Counted from the stretch's first letter, positions 26,779-35,997 are shown. The stretch is DNA of 64,000 nucleotides from PZPK01 sp041590075 (GCA_041590075.1 JBFHUL010000003.1:13393-77392); one strand, 5' to 3'. Notes: a model not told the origin generated them from the letters alone. Translations and numbers: made by a program.

Positions 26779-27410
26779 GAGATCTGTTCCCCGGCATGTG
26801 TGGCTTCACGATCGCCGTGCACAACTTCCACCAGCCGCAAAGCATCCTGCTCCATATCCACCACGATTTCATCCACACGACGCAGGAAGTAGCGGTGAAA
26901 AATCAAAGCCGGAATCGCGACGGTCAAACCCGCCGCGGTGGTGATGAGTGCCTCGGAGATCCCCCCGGCAAGCGCTGCCGCATTGCCCGCCCCTTCCAGC
27001 TGCAACTGCGCGAACACCTTGATCATACCAATAACTGTACCCAACAGGCCTAGCAGCGGGGCGATCACGGCGATCGTGCCGAGCGCCGTAAGGAAACGTT
27101 CCATTTCATGCACTACGTGGCTGGCTTCTTCCTGAATACTTTCTTTCATGATCTCGCGACCATGCTTGGCATTCACGAGCCCTGCCGCCAATACGCGACC
27201 AATGGGTGCCGCTTCTTTGAGCTCACGCAGTCGTTTGGAATTCAGCTCTTTCTTTTTGATCCAGCCCCACAGTTCGTTTACCAGTGATTTGGGTGCCAGC
27301 CGACTCACGCGCAAGGTCCAGAATCGTTCGATGATGATCGCCAGAGCCAACACAGAACAGAGCAGCAAGGGGAACATAATGATGCCGCCCGGTTTCAATA
27401 AATCCAACAC
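26775..27410 (-). CDS. exbB: MotA/TolQ/ExbB-family proton channel (GTG start)
   Basis: 211 aa from a GTG at 27410, chosen because AGGAGAA lies 7 nt upstream and the protein then begins MLDLLKPGG, the usual ExbB start; the frame is open for 88 codons farther upstream without support. Three membrane helices: one near the N-terminus (MFPLLLCSVLALAIII), and two after residue 110 with GTIAVIAPLLGLLGTVIGM and SEALITTAAGLTVAIPALI, the conserved channel-forming pair. Forms the pentamer that houses ExbD. Confidence 0.92.
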   Translation of the reverse strand: MLDLLKPGGIIMFPLLLCSVLALAIIIERFWTLRVSRLAPKSLVNELWGWIKKKELNSKRLRELKEAAPIGRVLAAGLVNAKHGREIMKESIQEEASHVVHEMERFLTALGTIAVIAPLLGLLGTVIGMIKVFAQLQLEGAGNAAALAGGISEALITTAAGLTVAIPALIFHRYFLRRVDEIVVDMEQDALRLVEVVHGDREATHAGEQIS

Positions 27411-27519
27411 GAAGCATTCTCCTGGATGGTAAGTGGTCGCTTTGTTATTGCAGGTGAGGCTACCCGCATTTTTGTGGCGATACTTTATCACACTCAGCGT
27501 TGAAGAAAACCTCTCCTGC

Positions 27520-29850
27520 TCACGGCCTTTCGTTATGCGAAGGGTTTGCCGAAACCACACCCGTGCGCGCCAGCCAAAAGGCGGTATTCCGCTGCCTCTC
27601 CAGCACCCACGACACGCTCTGTTCTGGATGATCCGACACGCGCGCGGGATAAATATGCAAGGCTCCCTCCACACCCAGATGCATACTCTGCGCGCCCATG
27701 TTGGCCACGCGCTGCTTCACATCGTCATGCGGGTGACCAAAACGGCTAAAAGCCGGTGCTGGAAATATAACAAACTGGGGCCTCACCCGTTTCAGCAGCG
27801 CATAACTGGTGGCATGCCGCGACCCGTGATGCCCCGCCACCAGAAACTGGGCCGACAAATCGCCCTGAACGGTGCGCAGGAAACGCCGTTCGCCCTCGCC
27901 TTCGAGATCACCCATAATCAACACCGAGAGCGCGCCATTGCGCAGCCGCACCACGCAGGAACGATTATTGGAGCTTTCTTCTTCAGCATGTACCTGCGCA
28001 TATATAACCTCGATATGCCAATGCGCATTCTGCCACTGCATGCCTTGCTCACAGGCCGTGGCGCGCTGTGTAAACGCATGCCGCTCTCGCTCGCCAGCCC
28101 AGAAGTGACGGGGCTGCAGAGCCTCCAGAACGCGTGAAGCACCGCCCACATGGTCACTGTCACCATGACTCAGAATAACGCCCCGTACGGTATCCACCCA
28201 ACCCCGCTGCCGCAGGTAGGGGAGAATCTCCTTCTCCGCCAGACTACCGGAAGGCCACGCAGGACCCAGATCATAAAGCCAGGTATCACCACCACCGTGA
28301 AGCAGCACAGCAAGCCCCTGCCCCGCGTCCCAGACCAACAGCTCATCCTCTGCCTCGCCAGACTTAAACGGGACGCAGATCACCACCACAACGCATACAC
28401 CGAGCGCAAGGCCAAAATATCGATAAGCGCGAAACACCAAGCACGCCAACCATAGCGCAAGAAATGCCAGCCAAAGCGGCGGCTTTCCTACCGTGTTCAC
28501 CGGCCACTGCATCGCAGCAAAACTGGAGAAGAAAACCATGAGCACATGCAAGGCCTCATTCACCACTAACAGCCCGCCATGGCCCAGCACAGGCCAGAAC
28601 AGCCCGACCAACACCGAAAGCAGCAGGAGTGGCAGAATAACAAGAGAAACCCAGGGAATGGCGACCAGATTCGCTAGAATATTCAACGGATGGCTTTGCT
28701 GGCCCTGCGACACACTGAAGGCATGCAAGAAGAGGAACAGCAGGACCTGCACGAGCACCATCGCACCCCACCCACTGCGCATTAACCCTAACCGCCAAAC
28801 CCATAGCAAGGCCGCTACCGCCAAAAAAGAATACCAGAAGCCGGCACTCAGGCTCATAGCCGGATCCATCAGCAACACGCAGGTCATGGCAAACAACCAT
28901 CCCCCCCAGGGACGGGCGGGCGCGTAGCCCCTGCTCACCATGAACACGCACATGGCCATGATCCATGCACGCTGAGCCGATGCCGGTGCACCCACCAACC
29001 CGACGTAGGCAAGGCTCACACACCCAATCAGCACGAGGCTGGCACTTGAACGCGGCAATGCAAAGTGCAGCAGCATGATAATCATGCCCACATGCAAGCC
29101 CGAAATAGCCATAAGATGCTGGGTGCCCGTCTCTGCCAGCAGACGATTTTCATTCGGCGTAATCCGGGAACGATCACCGATGAATAAAGCCTGCATGGGA
29201 CCCACATGCTCCAGCGAAGCCGACATCGTCCGAAAAACATCGCGCGCCTTAACACGCAGGGCCAAGAGATGTTGCCGGAATGCAATACTCCACTCCGGAA
29301 CCGTGGCCGGCAAGGGGCGCACATGTGTGACGCTTCCGAGGGCCAGCACGTTCTGACTGAACCAGGCGCGCTCGGCGCTGCGTGTACGCGGATTAAGTCG
29401 TCCAACAGGAGGTCTCAACACCCCCTCAAACCGATACAAAGCGTGCAGATCGATAGGCAACAGTTGTGCTGAAAGGTGCACGCGCAACCTGCCACGCCCG
29501 AACGATACTGAAGCATCATCGCGGGTAAAGATGCGCTCAGCGCAGATATCTACCCTAACGCTAAACGTGCCTGCTTTCGGCAATGAACAAACATACCCCT
29601 CTACCTGCACTGGCGAACCAAATACCGATACAGGCAACGCAGAGTGAAGCTGCTGCTGCACATGCCATGACGCCCACACTGCACCACAGAGCAAGCCAAG
29701 ACTGGCAGAGACCAGCCATCGCGATCGTAAGACGATAGCGGGCAATAACAGCAGAACGATAAAAATATAATCATGCCACGGTAACAATCGACCGCTACAA
29801 TAGAGTATGATAACTCCGGCACAGAAGGCCGCCATCCATGACATCGCCAA
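27520..29850 (-). CDS. comEC: DNA internalisation competence protein ComEC/Rec2
   Basis: 776 aa. An N-terminal hydrophobic region and OB-like DUF4131 domain, a central multi-helix Competence domain (AISGLHVG near residues 245-255 is diagnostic; ASAQRAWIM later), and a C-terminal metallo-beta-lactamase domain with SHGDSDHVGG and GHHGSRHA. It is the inner-membrane channel through which single-stranded DNA enters during transformation; the C-terminal domain may act as the nuclease. Its presence shows potential for natural competence, but other competence genes are outside the window. Divergent from a DUF2062 gene; 109 nt separate its stop from the exbB start. Confidence 0.93.
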   Translation of the reverse strand: MAMSWMAAFCAGVIILYCSGRLLPWHDYIFIVLLLLPAIVLRSRWLVSASLGLLCGAVWASWHVQQQLHSALPVSVFGSPVQVEGYVCSLPKAGTFSVRVDICAERIFTRDDASVSFGRGRLRVHLSAQLLPIDLHALYRFEGVLRPPVGRLNPRTRSAERAWFSQNVLALGSVTHVRPLPATVPEWSIAFRQHLLALRVKARDVFRTMSASLEHVGPMQALFIGDRSRITPNENRLLAETGTQHLMAISGLHVGMIIMLLHFALPRSSASLVLIGCVSLAYVGLVGAPASAQRAWIMAMCVFMVSRGYAPARPWGGWLFAMTCVLLMDPAMSLSAGFWYSFLAVAALLWVWRLGLMRSGWGAMVLVQVLLFLFLHAFSVSQGQQSHPLNILANLVAIPWVSLVILPLLLLSVLVGLFWPVLGHGGLLVVNEALHVLMVFFSSFAAMQWPVNTVGKPPLWLAFLALWLACLVFRAYRYFGLALGVCVVVVICVPFKSGEAEDELLVWDAGQGLAVLLHGGGDTWLYDLGPAWPSGSLAEKEILPYLRQRGWVDTVRGVILSHGDSDHVGGASRVLEALQPRHFWAGERERHAFTQRATACEQGMQWQNAHWHIEVIYAQVHAEEESSNNRSCVVRLRNGALSVLIMGDLEGEGERRFLRTVQGDLSAQFLVAGHHGSRHATSYALLKRVRPQFVIFPAPAFSRFGHPHDDVKQRVANMGAQSMHLGVEGALHIYPARVSDHPEQSVSWVLERQRNTAFWLARTGVVSANPSHNERP

Positions 29851-29907
29851 CTCTTCCCTGAGTGTGAAACATGAAGGTCCCGGGTGGACTCTTGTAAGCG
29901 TTACAGT

Positions 29908-30450
29908 ATGCCTAAAGACCTGATTAAAAAGTACCTACCACATCCCGATTCGATGAAGCACCATAAGAGCCTCGCGTTTCTGGGTGAACTCGTGCATGAC
30001 CCGAATCTGTGGCATCTCAATCGCCATTGCGTGACCAAAGCCTTCGCCATCGGGCTTTTCTGGGGCTGCATCCCCATGCCCTTCCAGATGGTTGCTGCTG
30101 CTTTTATGGCCGTCCGCCTCAACGCCAACCTGCCTCTTTCGGTGATTCTGGTATGGTTTAGCAACCCATTGACAATGCCACCCATTTTTTACTTCGAATA
30201 TCTGGTGGGCGCCTGGATTCTGGATATGCCTCCCATGGCCTTCGACTACGAACTAAGCATGGCTTGGATCAAGCGCAAACTCTTCGATGTTGGCATTCCT
30301 TTGTATTTGGGATCGGTTATTTGCGGCATCATTCTCAGCGCGTTGGGGTATGCCATTGTCGACCGCATCTGGCGAAGGGGCGTCATCAAAAAGTGGGAAC
30401 TGCGCCAGAAAACGCGCCAAGCGGAAAAACAAACCGATTCCGGAGAGTAA
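29908..30450 (+). CDS. DUF2062 domain membrane protein
   Basis: 180 aa from the ATG at 29908 (MPKDLIKKYLPHP, the typical family start); a GTG at 29884 with AAGG upstream would add 8 residues. Segments HDPNLWHLNRHCV, GLFWGCIPMPFQMV and NPLTMPPIFYFEY are the DUF2062 core with two to three membrane helices. Function unknown; the gene sits between lol and comEC genes in related bacteria too, hinting at an envelope role. Ends convergent to lolD. Confidence 0.85.
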   Translation: MPKDLIKKYLPHPDSMKHHKSLAFLGELVHDPNLWHLNRHCVTKAFAIGLFWGCIPMPFQMVAAAFMAVRLNANLPLSVILVWFSNPLTMPPIFYFEYLVGAWILDMPPMAFDYELSMAWIKRKLFDVGIPLYLGSVICGIILSALGYAIVDRIWRRGVIKKWELRQKTRQAEKQTDSGE

Positions 30451-30451
30451 A

Positions 30452-30478
30452 GCAAGGCCTCTTAACAGGCCCTATTGC
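30452..30478. terminator. Possible hairpin between DUF2062 gene and lolD
   Basis: Short stem GGCCT (30456-30460) / AGGCC (30467-30471) with a 6-nt loop, flanked by GCAA and TTGC that could extend it across a 3-nt bulge. No T-run. Lies between convergent genes and may end one or both transcripts. Confidence 0.3.
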
Positions 30479-30492
30479 CAAAATCGACGCGA

Positions 30493-31209
30493 CTACACCG
30501 TGCTCTTGGCACTCGGCTCTTCACTAGCACGTAACAACTTCAGACTACCCTCTTCCATCAACATGACCCGATTCGTTTGTTCGGCAAGCTGTTTGTCGTG
30601 GGTAACAATCACAAAGCTGGTGTGCATCTGCTGCTGCAACGCGAGCATGACTTCCTGAATTTTTCGTGCCGTAGTTTCATCAAGATTACCGGTGGGCTCA
30701 TCCATCAACACACAACGTGGTTCGTTGACCAACGCTCGCGCAATCGCGACGCGCTGCCGCTCCCCACCCGACAGAGCTCCAGGCTTATGACTGCAGCGAT
30801 CAGCCAACCCCACTCGACTCAAAAGCTCGGCCGCGCGTTGTTCGGCAACGCGCCGCTTACACCCGGCGATATACAAGGGCATTGCAACGTTTTCGACCGC
30901 TGAAAATTCCGGCAATAGATGATGAAACTGATACACAAACCCAAGATAGCGATTGCGCAAGCGTGTAATCGCTTTATCGCTACATTGCTGGAGGTCAGTT
31001 CCGCATAGCACAACTTCGCCCTGTGACGCCTTATCTAATCCACCCAGAATATTCAGCAAGGTCGTTTTACCCGCGCCGGAGCTGCCAAGTATGCCCACGG
31101 ACTCGCCTGGCGCCAGCTGGAAATCCACGCCCGAAAAAATGCACAGGCTGCGCTCCGCATCGTCGTAGGTTTTGGATAAGTCACGCGCATCAATGACCCA
31201 ATCACTCAT
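30493..31209 (-). CDS. lolD: Lipoprotein-releasing ABC transporter ATPase LolD
   Basis: 238 aa. Walker A GSSGAGKTT, signature LSGGERQR, Walker B CVLMDEPTGNLD and switch His in VTHD are all intact. LolD drives extraction of outer-membrane lipoproteins from the inner membrane to LolA. Its start overlaps the lolC stop by 8 nt. The conserved EPTGNLDE sequence is characteristic of LolD and FtsE/MacB-type ATPases; its partner gene settles the assignment. Confidence 0.93.
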   Translation of the reverse strand: MSDWVIDARDLSKTYDDAERSLCIFSGVDFQLAPGESVGILGSSGAGKTTLLNILGGLDKASQGEVVLCGTDLQQCSDKAITRLRNRYLGFVYQFHHLLPEFSAVENVAMPLYIAGCKRRVAEQRAAELLSRVGLADRCSHKPGALSGGERQRVAIARALVNEPRCVLMDEPTGNLDETTARKIQEVMLALQQQMHTSFVIVTHDKQLAEQTNRVMLMEEGSLKLLRASEEPSAKSTV

Positions 31210-32443
31210 AACGCAAAGCCTCCGCGGGCTGTACCTTGGACGCGCGCCATGCAGGATATAGGGTGGCGAGCAAACTCAACACCAGCGCCGAACCGGAGAT
31301 AATCGCCACATCCGGCCAGCGCAACTCTGAAGGCAAGTCACTGATAAAATACACGTCCGGATTCAGGAACTGGGTTTTCATCACCGCCTCGATAAACTGA
31401 ATAATGTCACTCACATTCAGCGCGAGCAGAACACCGGCCAAGGTACCCACCACGGTGCCCACAATACCTATATAAGCACCCTGCACTATGAAGATCGCCA
31501 TCACGGCACCCGGACTTGCCCCCATGGTACGCAGAATGGCGATGTCCGCTTTTTTATCGGTAACAACCATCACCAGAGTAGAAATAATGTTGAACGCTGC
31601 AACAGCCACGATCACCATGAGCAACAAGCCAATCATGGTTTTTTCCATGCGAATCGCCTGAAACAGGTTGCCATGCGTGCGCGTCCAGTCGACGCTGTAA
31701 TAAGCCTGATCCAGAGATCCGGCCAACTGATTCGATACCCGGGGCGCATCGAACAAATCATGCATCTTGAGCCGCAAACCATGCACGTAGCCCTTCATGC
31801 GCAGAATACGCGCGGCATCGTCCAGATGAATAAGAGTTAGCGATGCATCCAAATCTGCGCCCACGCGGAATACCCCTTTAACCGTAAAACGCTTGAGGCG
31901 CGGAAACACGCCCGCTGGCGTGAGCGAGGCCTCGGGCAGCACAACAGTCACCTTGTCCCCGATATCAAGCCGCAACTGGCGAGCAAGAATCTCGCCGACC
32001 ACAATACCAAACTCCCCCGAATGCAAATCCTGTATGCTGCCGCGCACCATATGCCGACTGATAATCGACACCTGATCTTCTTCTTCGGGCAACACCCCAT
32101 TTAATTGCACACCGTTCACCGCGCCATTGTGCGTAACCATACCCTGCGCTTTGATAAAGGGGGCTGCAGCCAGCACCTCCGGATGCGCGGTCACCTTCGC
32201 ATCGAGAGCAGCCCAGTCACGCATATTGCCGTAAGGCTTGATGACGGCATGAGGCACCATACCCAAAATACGCTGCTGCAATTCACGATCGAAGCCGTTC
32301 ATCACCGAGAGCACGGTAATCAGCAGGGCGACACCAATAATCAGACCGATCATGGACGTCAACGAAATAAACGAAATGAAATGATTACTGCGTTTGGCCG
32401 AGGTATACCGCAGGCCAATCCGGGTTGGGTAGAGATTTAGCAT
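31202..32443 (-). CDS. lolC: Lipoprotein-releasing permease LolC (possible LolF-type single permease)
   Basis: 413 aa from the ATG at 32443 (MLNLYPTRIGLRYT); 20 further codons are open upstream without support. One membrane helix near residue 30, a large periplasmic domain, then three helices at the C-terminus with the FtsX-like ending YPAWRASKVQPAEALRYE. The periplasmic loop LTPAGVFPRLKRF corresponds to the 'hook' with which LolC recruits LolA. No lolE gene follows lolD, so the transporter may be a homodimer of one LolC/E-like subunit (as described for LolF) or lolE may lie elsewhere. Confidence 0.9.
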   Translation of the reverse strand: MLNLYPTRIGLRYTSAKRSNHFISFISLTSMIGLIIGVALLITVLSVMNGFDRELQQRILGMVPHAVIKPYGNMRDWAALDAKVTAHPEVLAAAPFIKAQGMVTHNGAVNGVQLNGVLPEEEDQVSIISRHMVRGSIQDLHSGEFGIVVGEILARQLRLDIGDKVTVVLPEASLTPAGVFPRLKRFTVKGVFRVGADLDASLTLIHLDDAARILRMKGYVHGLRLKMHDLFDAPRVSNQLAGSLDQAYYSVDWTRTHGNLFQAIRMEKTMIGLLLMVIVAVAAFNIISTLVMVVTDKKADIAILRTMGASPGAVMAIFIVQGAYIGIVGTVVGTLAGVLLALNVSDIIQFIEAVMKTQFLNPDVYFISDLPSELRWPDVAIISGSALVLSLLATLYPAWRASKVQPAEALRYE

Positions 32444-32550
32444 CGCGGGATTAAAACACACCTTATCTTTACCAGACAATAAAACAATGCAGCAGGACAG
32501 CAATCTTTTTGCTTTAATAATGCTATCTGCGAACAGAAGCGGTATGACGC

Positions 32551-33120
32551 ATGAGCAAGCCGATCGAAACTATTGAAGAACTCGCCAACCGGAGGCAGTA
32601 TTTCCGTGTGGATGACCACGTGTCGGTGGAGTGGGCCGTCATTGACAATGATCAGAATCCGGGCGAGTTTTTTGATCTTAATCCGGAATTTGGCCTGATA
32701 TCCGAGTTTCAACTGCTTGATGTGGAGTCCAAGCACCTGCTGCGCACGCTGACAGACAAAGACAAAAACCTCGGGCAATTTCTGCGCGTCATGAATCGCA
32801 AACTGGACTCTCTGGCCAGAGTCATCGCCCTGAGCCATGCCGATACGACACAGGCCAGTATTCAGGCGGTCAATATCAGCGAAGGTGGCATCGCCCTCCC
32901 TTCTGATAGGCAGGTCAAGGCCGGACAGCGCGTCGCAGTGAAACTGATCCTGCTGCCCAGCTACAGTGGCTTATTACTGACCGGGCAAGTCCTTTCTTGC
33001 CAGAATACAGCAGCGCCCTATCAGGTTCACATTGAATTCACTGATATTTCCGAAGCGCACCAGCAACTGATCGCACGCCACATCATGCGCAAACAAAGCC
33101 AAGGCAAACACCCTTCATGA
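32551..33120 (+). CDS. PilZ-domain protein (putative cyclic di-GMP receptor)
   Basis: 189 aa. The arginine motif NRRQYFRVD (Arg14, Arg15, Arg19) and the partner motif NISEGG (108-113) are the two cyclic di-GMP-binding elements of PilZ domains, but they are separated by about 90 residues of mostly helical sequence instead of the usual 20-30. A homologous gene stands next to lolC in Pseudomonas aeruginosa. The stop codon overlaps the aguA start (ATGA), so the protein is co-translated with agmatine-degrading enzymes. The effector target is unknown. Confidence 0.85.
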   Translation: MSKPIETIEELANRRQYFRVDDHVSVEWAVIDNDQNPGEFFDLNPEFGLISEFQLLDVESKHLLRTLTDKDKNLGQFLRVMNRKLDSLARVIALSHADTTQASIQAVNISEGGIALPSDRQVKAGQRVAVKLILLPSYSGLLLTGQVLSCQNTAAPYQVHIEFTDISEAHQQLIARHIMRKQSQGKHPS

Positions 33121-34157
33121 AACCACACGTTACCCTGCCGGCAGAATGGGCAGAGCAAGATGCCGTTTTATTAACCTGGCCTCACAGCAATACCGACTGG
33201 AAGCCCTATCTGGAAGAAGTGAACGCAGTTTTTCTGGAGATTGCACGAGCAGTACTGTGCGACCAAGCACTTATCATCAGCTGTGAAGATACGAACATGC
33301 TTGAACACTGCCGCGCACACCTGCAGACAATCGCCGAGCAGAGTGGCCACGCTCTCTATTTATATAATGTCCCTGCCGACGATACCTGGGCACGCGATCA
33401 CGGCCCCATCACGGTCTTCGAAAAAGACCAGCCCGTGCTTTTGGACTTTACCTTCAACGCCTGGGGAGACAAATTCGCTTCATCCAAAGACAACGCCATC
33501 ACACAGAATCTGTTTGATATCGGCGCCTTCCCGGGCGCAAAACTCAATACCATCGATATGATTCTGGAAGGCGGTTCCATCGAATCAGATGGCCAAGGCA
33601 CGCTGCTCACCACATCGCAGTGCTTACTGACCGCGACCCGCAATGCAGACCTGTCGCGCGAAACCATCAGCCAACAGCTATGTGACACACTCGGACTTCA
33701 GCGCGTGCTGTGGTTGGAACATGGCCATTTACAGGGTGACGACACTGACGCCCACATCGACACACTGGTGCGCCTTTGCTCACCCGACACACTCTGCTAC
33801 GTGCAGTGCAAGGACACATCCGATGAACATTATGCAGCGCTGCGCAAGATGGAAAAGGAACTGGAGGCGCTGCGTACACTGGCAGGCAATGCCTACAAAC
33901 TCGTACCTCTGCCGATGTGCGAAGCGATTATCGAGCAGGGTGAACGGCTCCCGGCGACCTATGCGAATTTTTTAATCATCAATCATAGTGTGCTCTTGCC
34001 CGTCTATAATGTGCCGCAGGACGACGAGGCCATCGCCATTATGCGCACATTATTTCCGGAGCGGCGCATTGTACCCATCAACTGCCGCCCCTTAATCCGA
34101 CAACACGGCAGCCTGCACTGCGTGACCATGCAATTACCTAAAGGAGTGTTAGCATGA
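33117..34157 (+). CDS. aguA: Agmatine deiminase
   Basis: 346 aa. Converts agmatine to N-carbamoylputrescine and ammonia. The guanidine-modifying fold is shown by DTWARDHGP near residue 88, the LEGGSIESDGQGT segment, EHGHLQGDDTDAHID and the catalytic Cys335 in GSLHCVTM near the C-terminus. Overlaps the PilZ gene and aguB by 4 nt each (ATGA twice), so the three are translated as one unit. Together with AguB it makes putrescine from arginine-derived agmatine. Confidence 0.95.
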   Translation: MKPHVTLPAEWAEQDAVLLTWPHSNTDWKPYLEEVNAVFLEIARAVLCDQALIISCEDTNMLEHCRAHLQTIAEQSGHALYLYNVPADDTWARDHGPITVFEKDQPVLLDFTFNAWGDKFASSKDNAITQNLFDIGAFPGAKLNTIDMILEGGSIESDGQGTLLTTSQCLLTATRNADLSRETISQQLCDTLGLQRVLWLEHGHLQGDDTDAHIDTLVRLCSPDTLCYVQCKDTSDEHYAALRKMEKELEALRTLAGNAYKLVPLPMCEAIIEQGERLPATYANFLIINHSVLLPVYNVPQDDEAIAIMRTLFPERRIVPINCRPLIRQHGSLHCVTMQLPKGVLA

Positions 34158-35059
34158 ATTCGCTCATCAAGGTCGCCGCTGTGCAGCACACCCTGCGCAG
34201 CGACGCCGACGCCACGCTTAACTACCTCGCAGAGAAAGTGGCACAAAGCGCGACACAGGGCGCTGACCTTATTGTGCTGCAAGAGCTCCACAATACCGCG
34301 TACTTTTGTCAGACAGAATCGGTCGACCACTTCGACCTGGCAGAAACCATTCCTGGCCCCAGCACAGAACGACTCGGAGCATTGGCGAAACGCCACAACT
34401 GCGTCATCGTAAGCTCCCTGTTCGAGCGCCGTGCAGCGGGGCTGTATCACAATACAGCGGTGGTGCTGGATCGGGACGGTTCGATTGCAGGCATCTTCCG
34501 CAAAATGCACATTCCGGATGATCCGGGTTTTTACGAAAAGTTCTATTTCACGCCGGGGGATGCCGATCCGGAAAAACACAATGGCTTCGCCCCCGTCTCA
34601 ACATCACTGGGCAAACTTGGCGTACTGGTATGCTGGGACCAGTGGTACCCCGAAGCCGCCCGACTCATGGCGCTTGCAGGCGCAGAACTGCTGATTTATC
34701 CCACCGCAATCGGCTGGGACCCCAACGATGACAGCGCGGAGCAGGCTCGCCAGCTCGACGCTTGGGTAACAGTTCAGCGCGCACATGCAGTCGCCAATGG
34801 TTTACCTGTCGTGGTTTGCAACAGAACCGGCTTCGAAACAAGTCCCGCTGCCGATGCCGAGGGCACCATGTTCTGGGGCAACAGCTTTATCTGTGGGCCG
34901 CAGGGCGAAGTGCTGGCGCGCGCCAGCGCCGACAAAGAAGAAATCTTGTATGCCAGTATCGATCGTTCGCGATGCGAAAACGTACGTCGCATCTGGCCCT
35001 ATTTGCGCGACCGACGTATTGACGCGTATGGCAATCTAACGCGACGTTATCTCGACTAA
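34154..35059 (+). CDS. aguB: N-carbamoylputrescine amidase
   Basis: 301 aa. Nitrilase-superfamily enzyme with the Glu-Lys-Cys catalytic triad Glu44 (LQELHN), Lys117 (FRKMHIPDD) and Cys160 (LVCWDQWYPE). Hydrolyses N-carbamoylputrescine to putrescine, ammonia and carbon dioxide. Coupled to aguA by an ATGA overlap. Confidence 0.95.
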   Translation: MNSLIKVAAVQHTLRSDADATLNYLAEKVAQSATQGADLIVLQELHNTAYFCQTESVDHFDLAETIPGPSTERLGALAKRHNCVIVSSLFERRAAGLYHNTAVVLDRDGSIAGIFRKMHIPDDPGFYEKFYFTPGDADPEKHNGFAPVSTSLGKLGVLVCWDQWYPEAARLMALAGAELLIYPTAIGWDPNDDSAEQARQLDAWVTVQRAHAVANGLPVVVCNRTGFETSPAADAEGTMFWGNSFICGPQGEVLARASADKEEILYASIDRSRCENVRRIWPYLRDRRIDAYGNLTRRYLD

Positions 35060-35082
35060 ACCCATCCACCGGAACTTCTGCC

Positions 35083-35997
35083 ATGGCGACCATCAAAGCA
35101 ATCGCGGCAACACTGGAACAATTGAACCAGGTCATTCTGGGTAAAAATCACGAAGTGAAGCTGGCGCTCGCCTGTCTGCTGGCGCGCGGGCACTTGCTCA
35201 TTGAAGACATTCCCGGAATGGGTAAAACCACTCTGTCGCATGCGCTGGCCAACAGTCTGGGGCTCAGTTATCGTCGCATTCAGTTCACCAGCGATCTGTT
35301 GCCGGGCGACTTATTGGGTGTCAACATTTTCAATCGCAATGATGGCAGCTTTGACTTCCATCCCGGCCCGGTATTTGCCAATGTCGTGCTGGCAGACGAG
35401 ATCAATCGTGCCCCTCCCAAAACCCAAAGTGCACTGCTAGAAGCAATGGAAGAATTGCAGGTAACCGTTGAAGGCGATACGCGCCCCCTACCCAAGCCTT
35501 TTTTTGTTATCGCAACACAAAACCCGCAGGAGCAGGCAGGTACCTTTGCGCTGCCAGAGTCGCAACTCGACCGCTTTATGCTGCGCATCAGCCTGGGCTA
35601 TCCAGCGGCTGAGGCGGAAAAACAGTTACTACTGGGCAAGGACCGAAGACACTTGCTGACGCAACTGTCATCCCACTTAAGTGCGCATGTACTCACACAG
35701 GTGCAAAATCTGGTGTCGGAAGTGCACGCCTCTGATAGCGTCATCAATTATCTCTACCGACTGATCGACGCCAGCCGCAAAGATCCTGCCCGCCAACATG
35801 GGCTATCGCCAAGAGCGGGCATGTCCCTGCTCCAAGCCTCAAAAGCCTGGGCATTGATTGAGGGACGCAAACACCTGCTACCGGAAGACGTCCAAGTGGT
35901 TTTTCCGCATGTTGCGGAACACCGTTTAAGCGATGGATTCCATCACCCAAGCAACCCTCTGAGCGAAAAAATCTTATCTACGGTTGATATTCTCTAG
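35083..35997 (+). CDS. MoxR-family AAA+ ATPase
   Basis: 304 aa. Walker A GMGKTT (45-50), Walker B and the MoxR signature ADEINRAPPKTQSALLEAM, sensor-1 IATQNP, and a C-terminal lid domain with SPRAGMSLLQASKAWA. MoxR proteins act as chaperones for assembly of VWA-domain or enzyme complexes and usually precede a DUF58 gene. Here neither DUF58 nor a VWA gene follows; trxB comes next after 103 nt. It begins 23 nt after aguB and is probably in the same transcript. Confidence 0.9.
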   Translation: MATIKAIAATLEQLNQVILGKNHEVKLALACLLARGHLLIEDIPGMGKTTLSHALANSLGLSYRRIQFTSDLLPGDLLGVNIFNRNDGSFDFHPGPVFANVVLADEINRAPPKTQSALLEAMEELQVTVEGDTRPLPKPFFVIATQNPQEQAGTFALPESQLDRFMLRISLGYPAAEAEKQLLLGKDRRHLLTQLSSHLSAHVLTQVQNLVSEVHASDSVINYLYRLIDASRKDPARQHGLSPRAGMSLLQASKAWALIEGRKHLLPEDVQVVFPHVAEHRLSDGFHHPSNPLSEKILSTVDIL

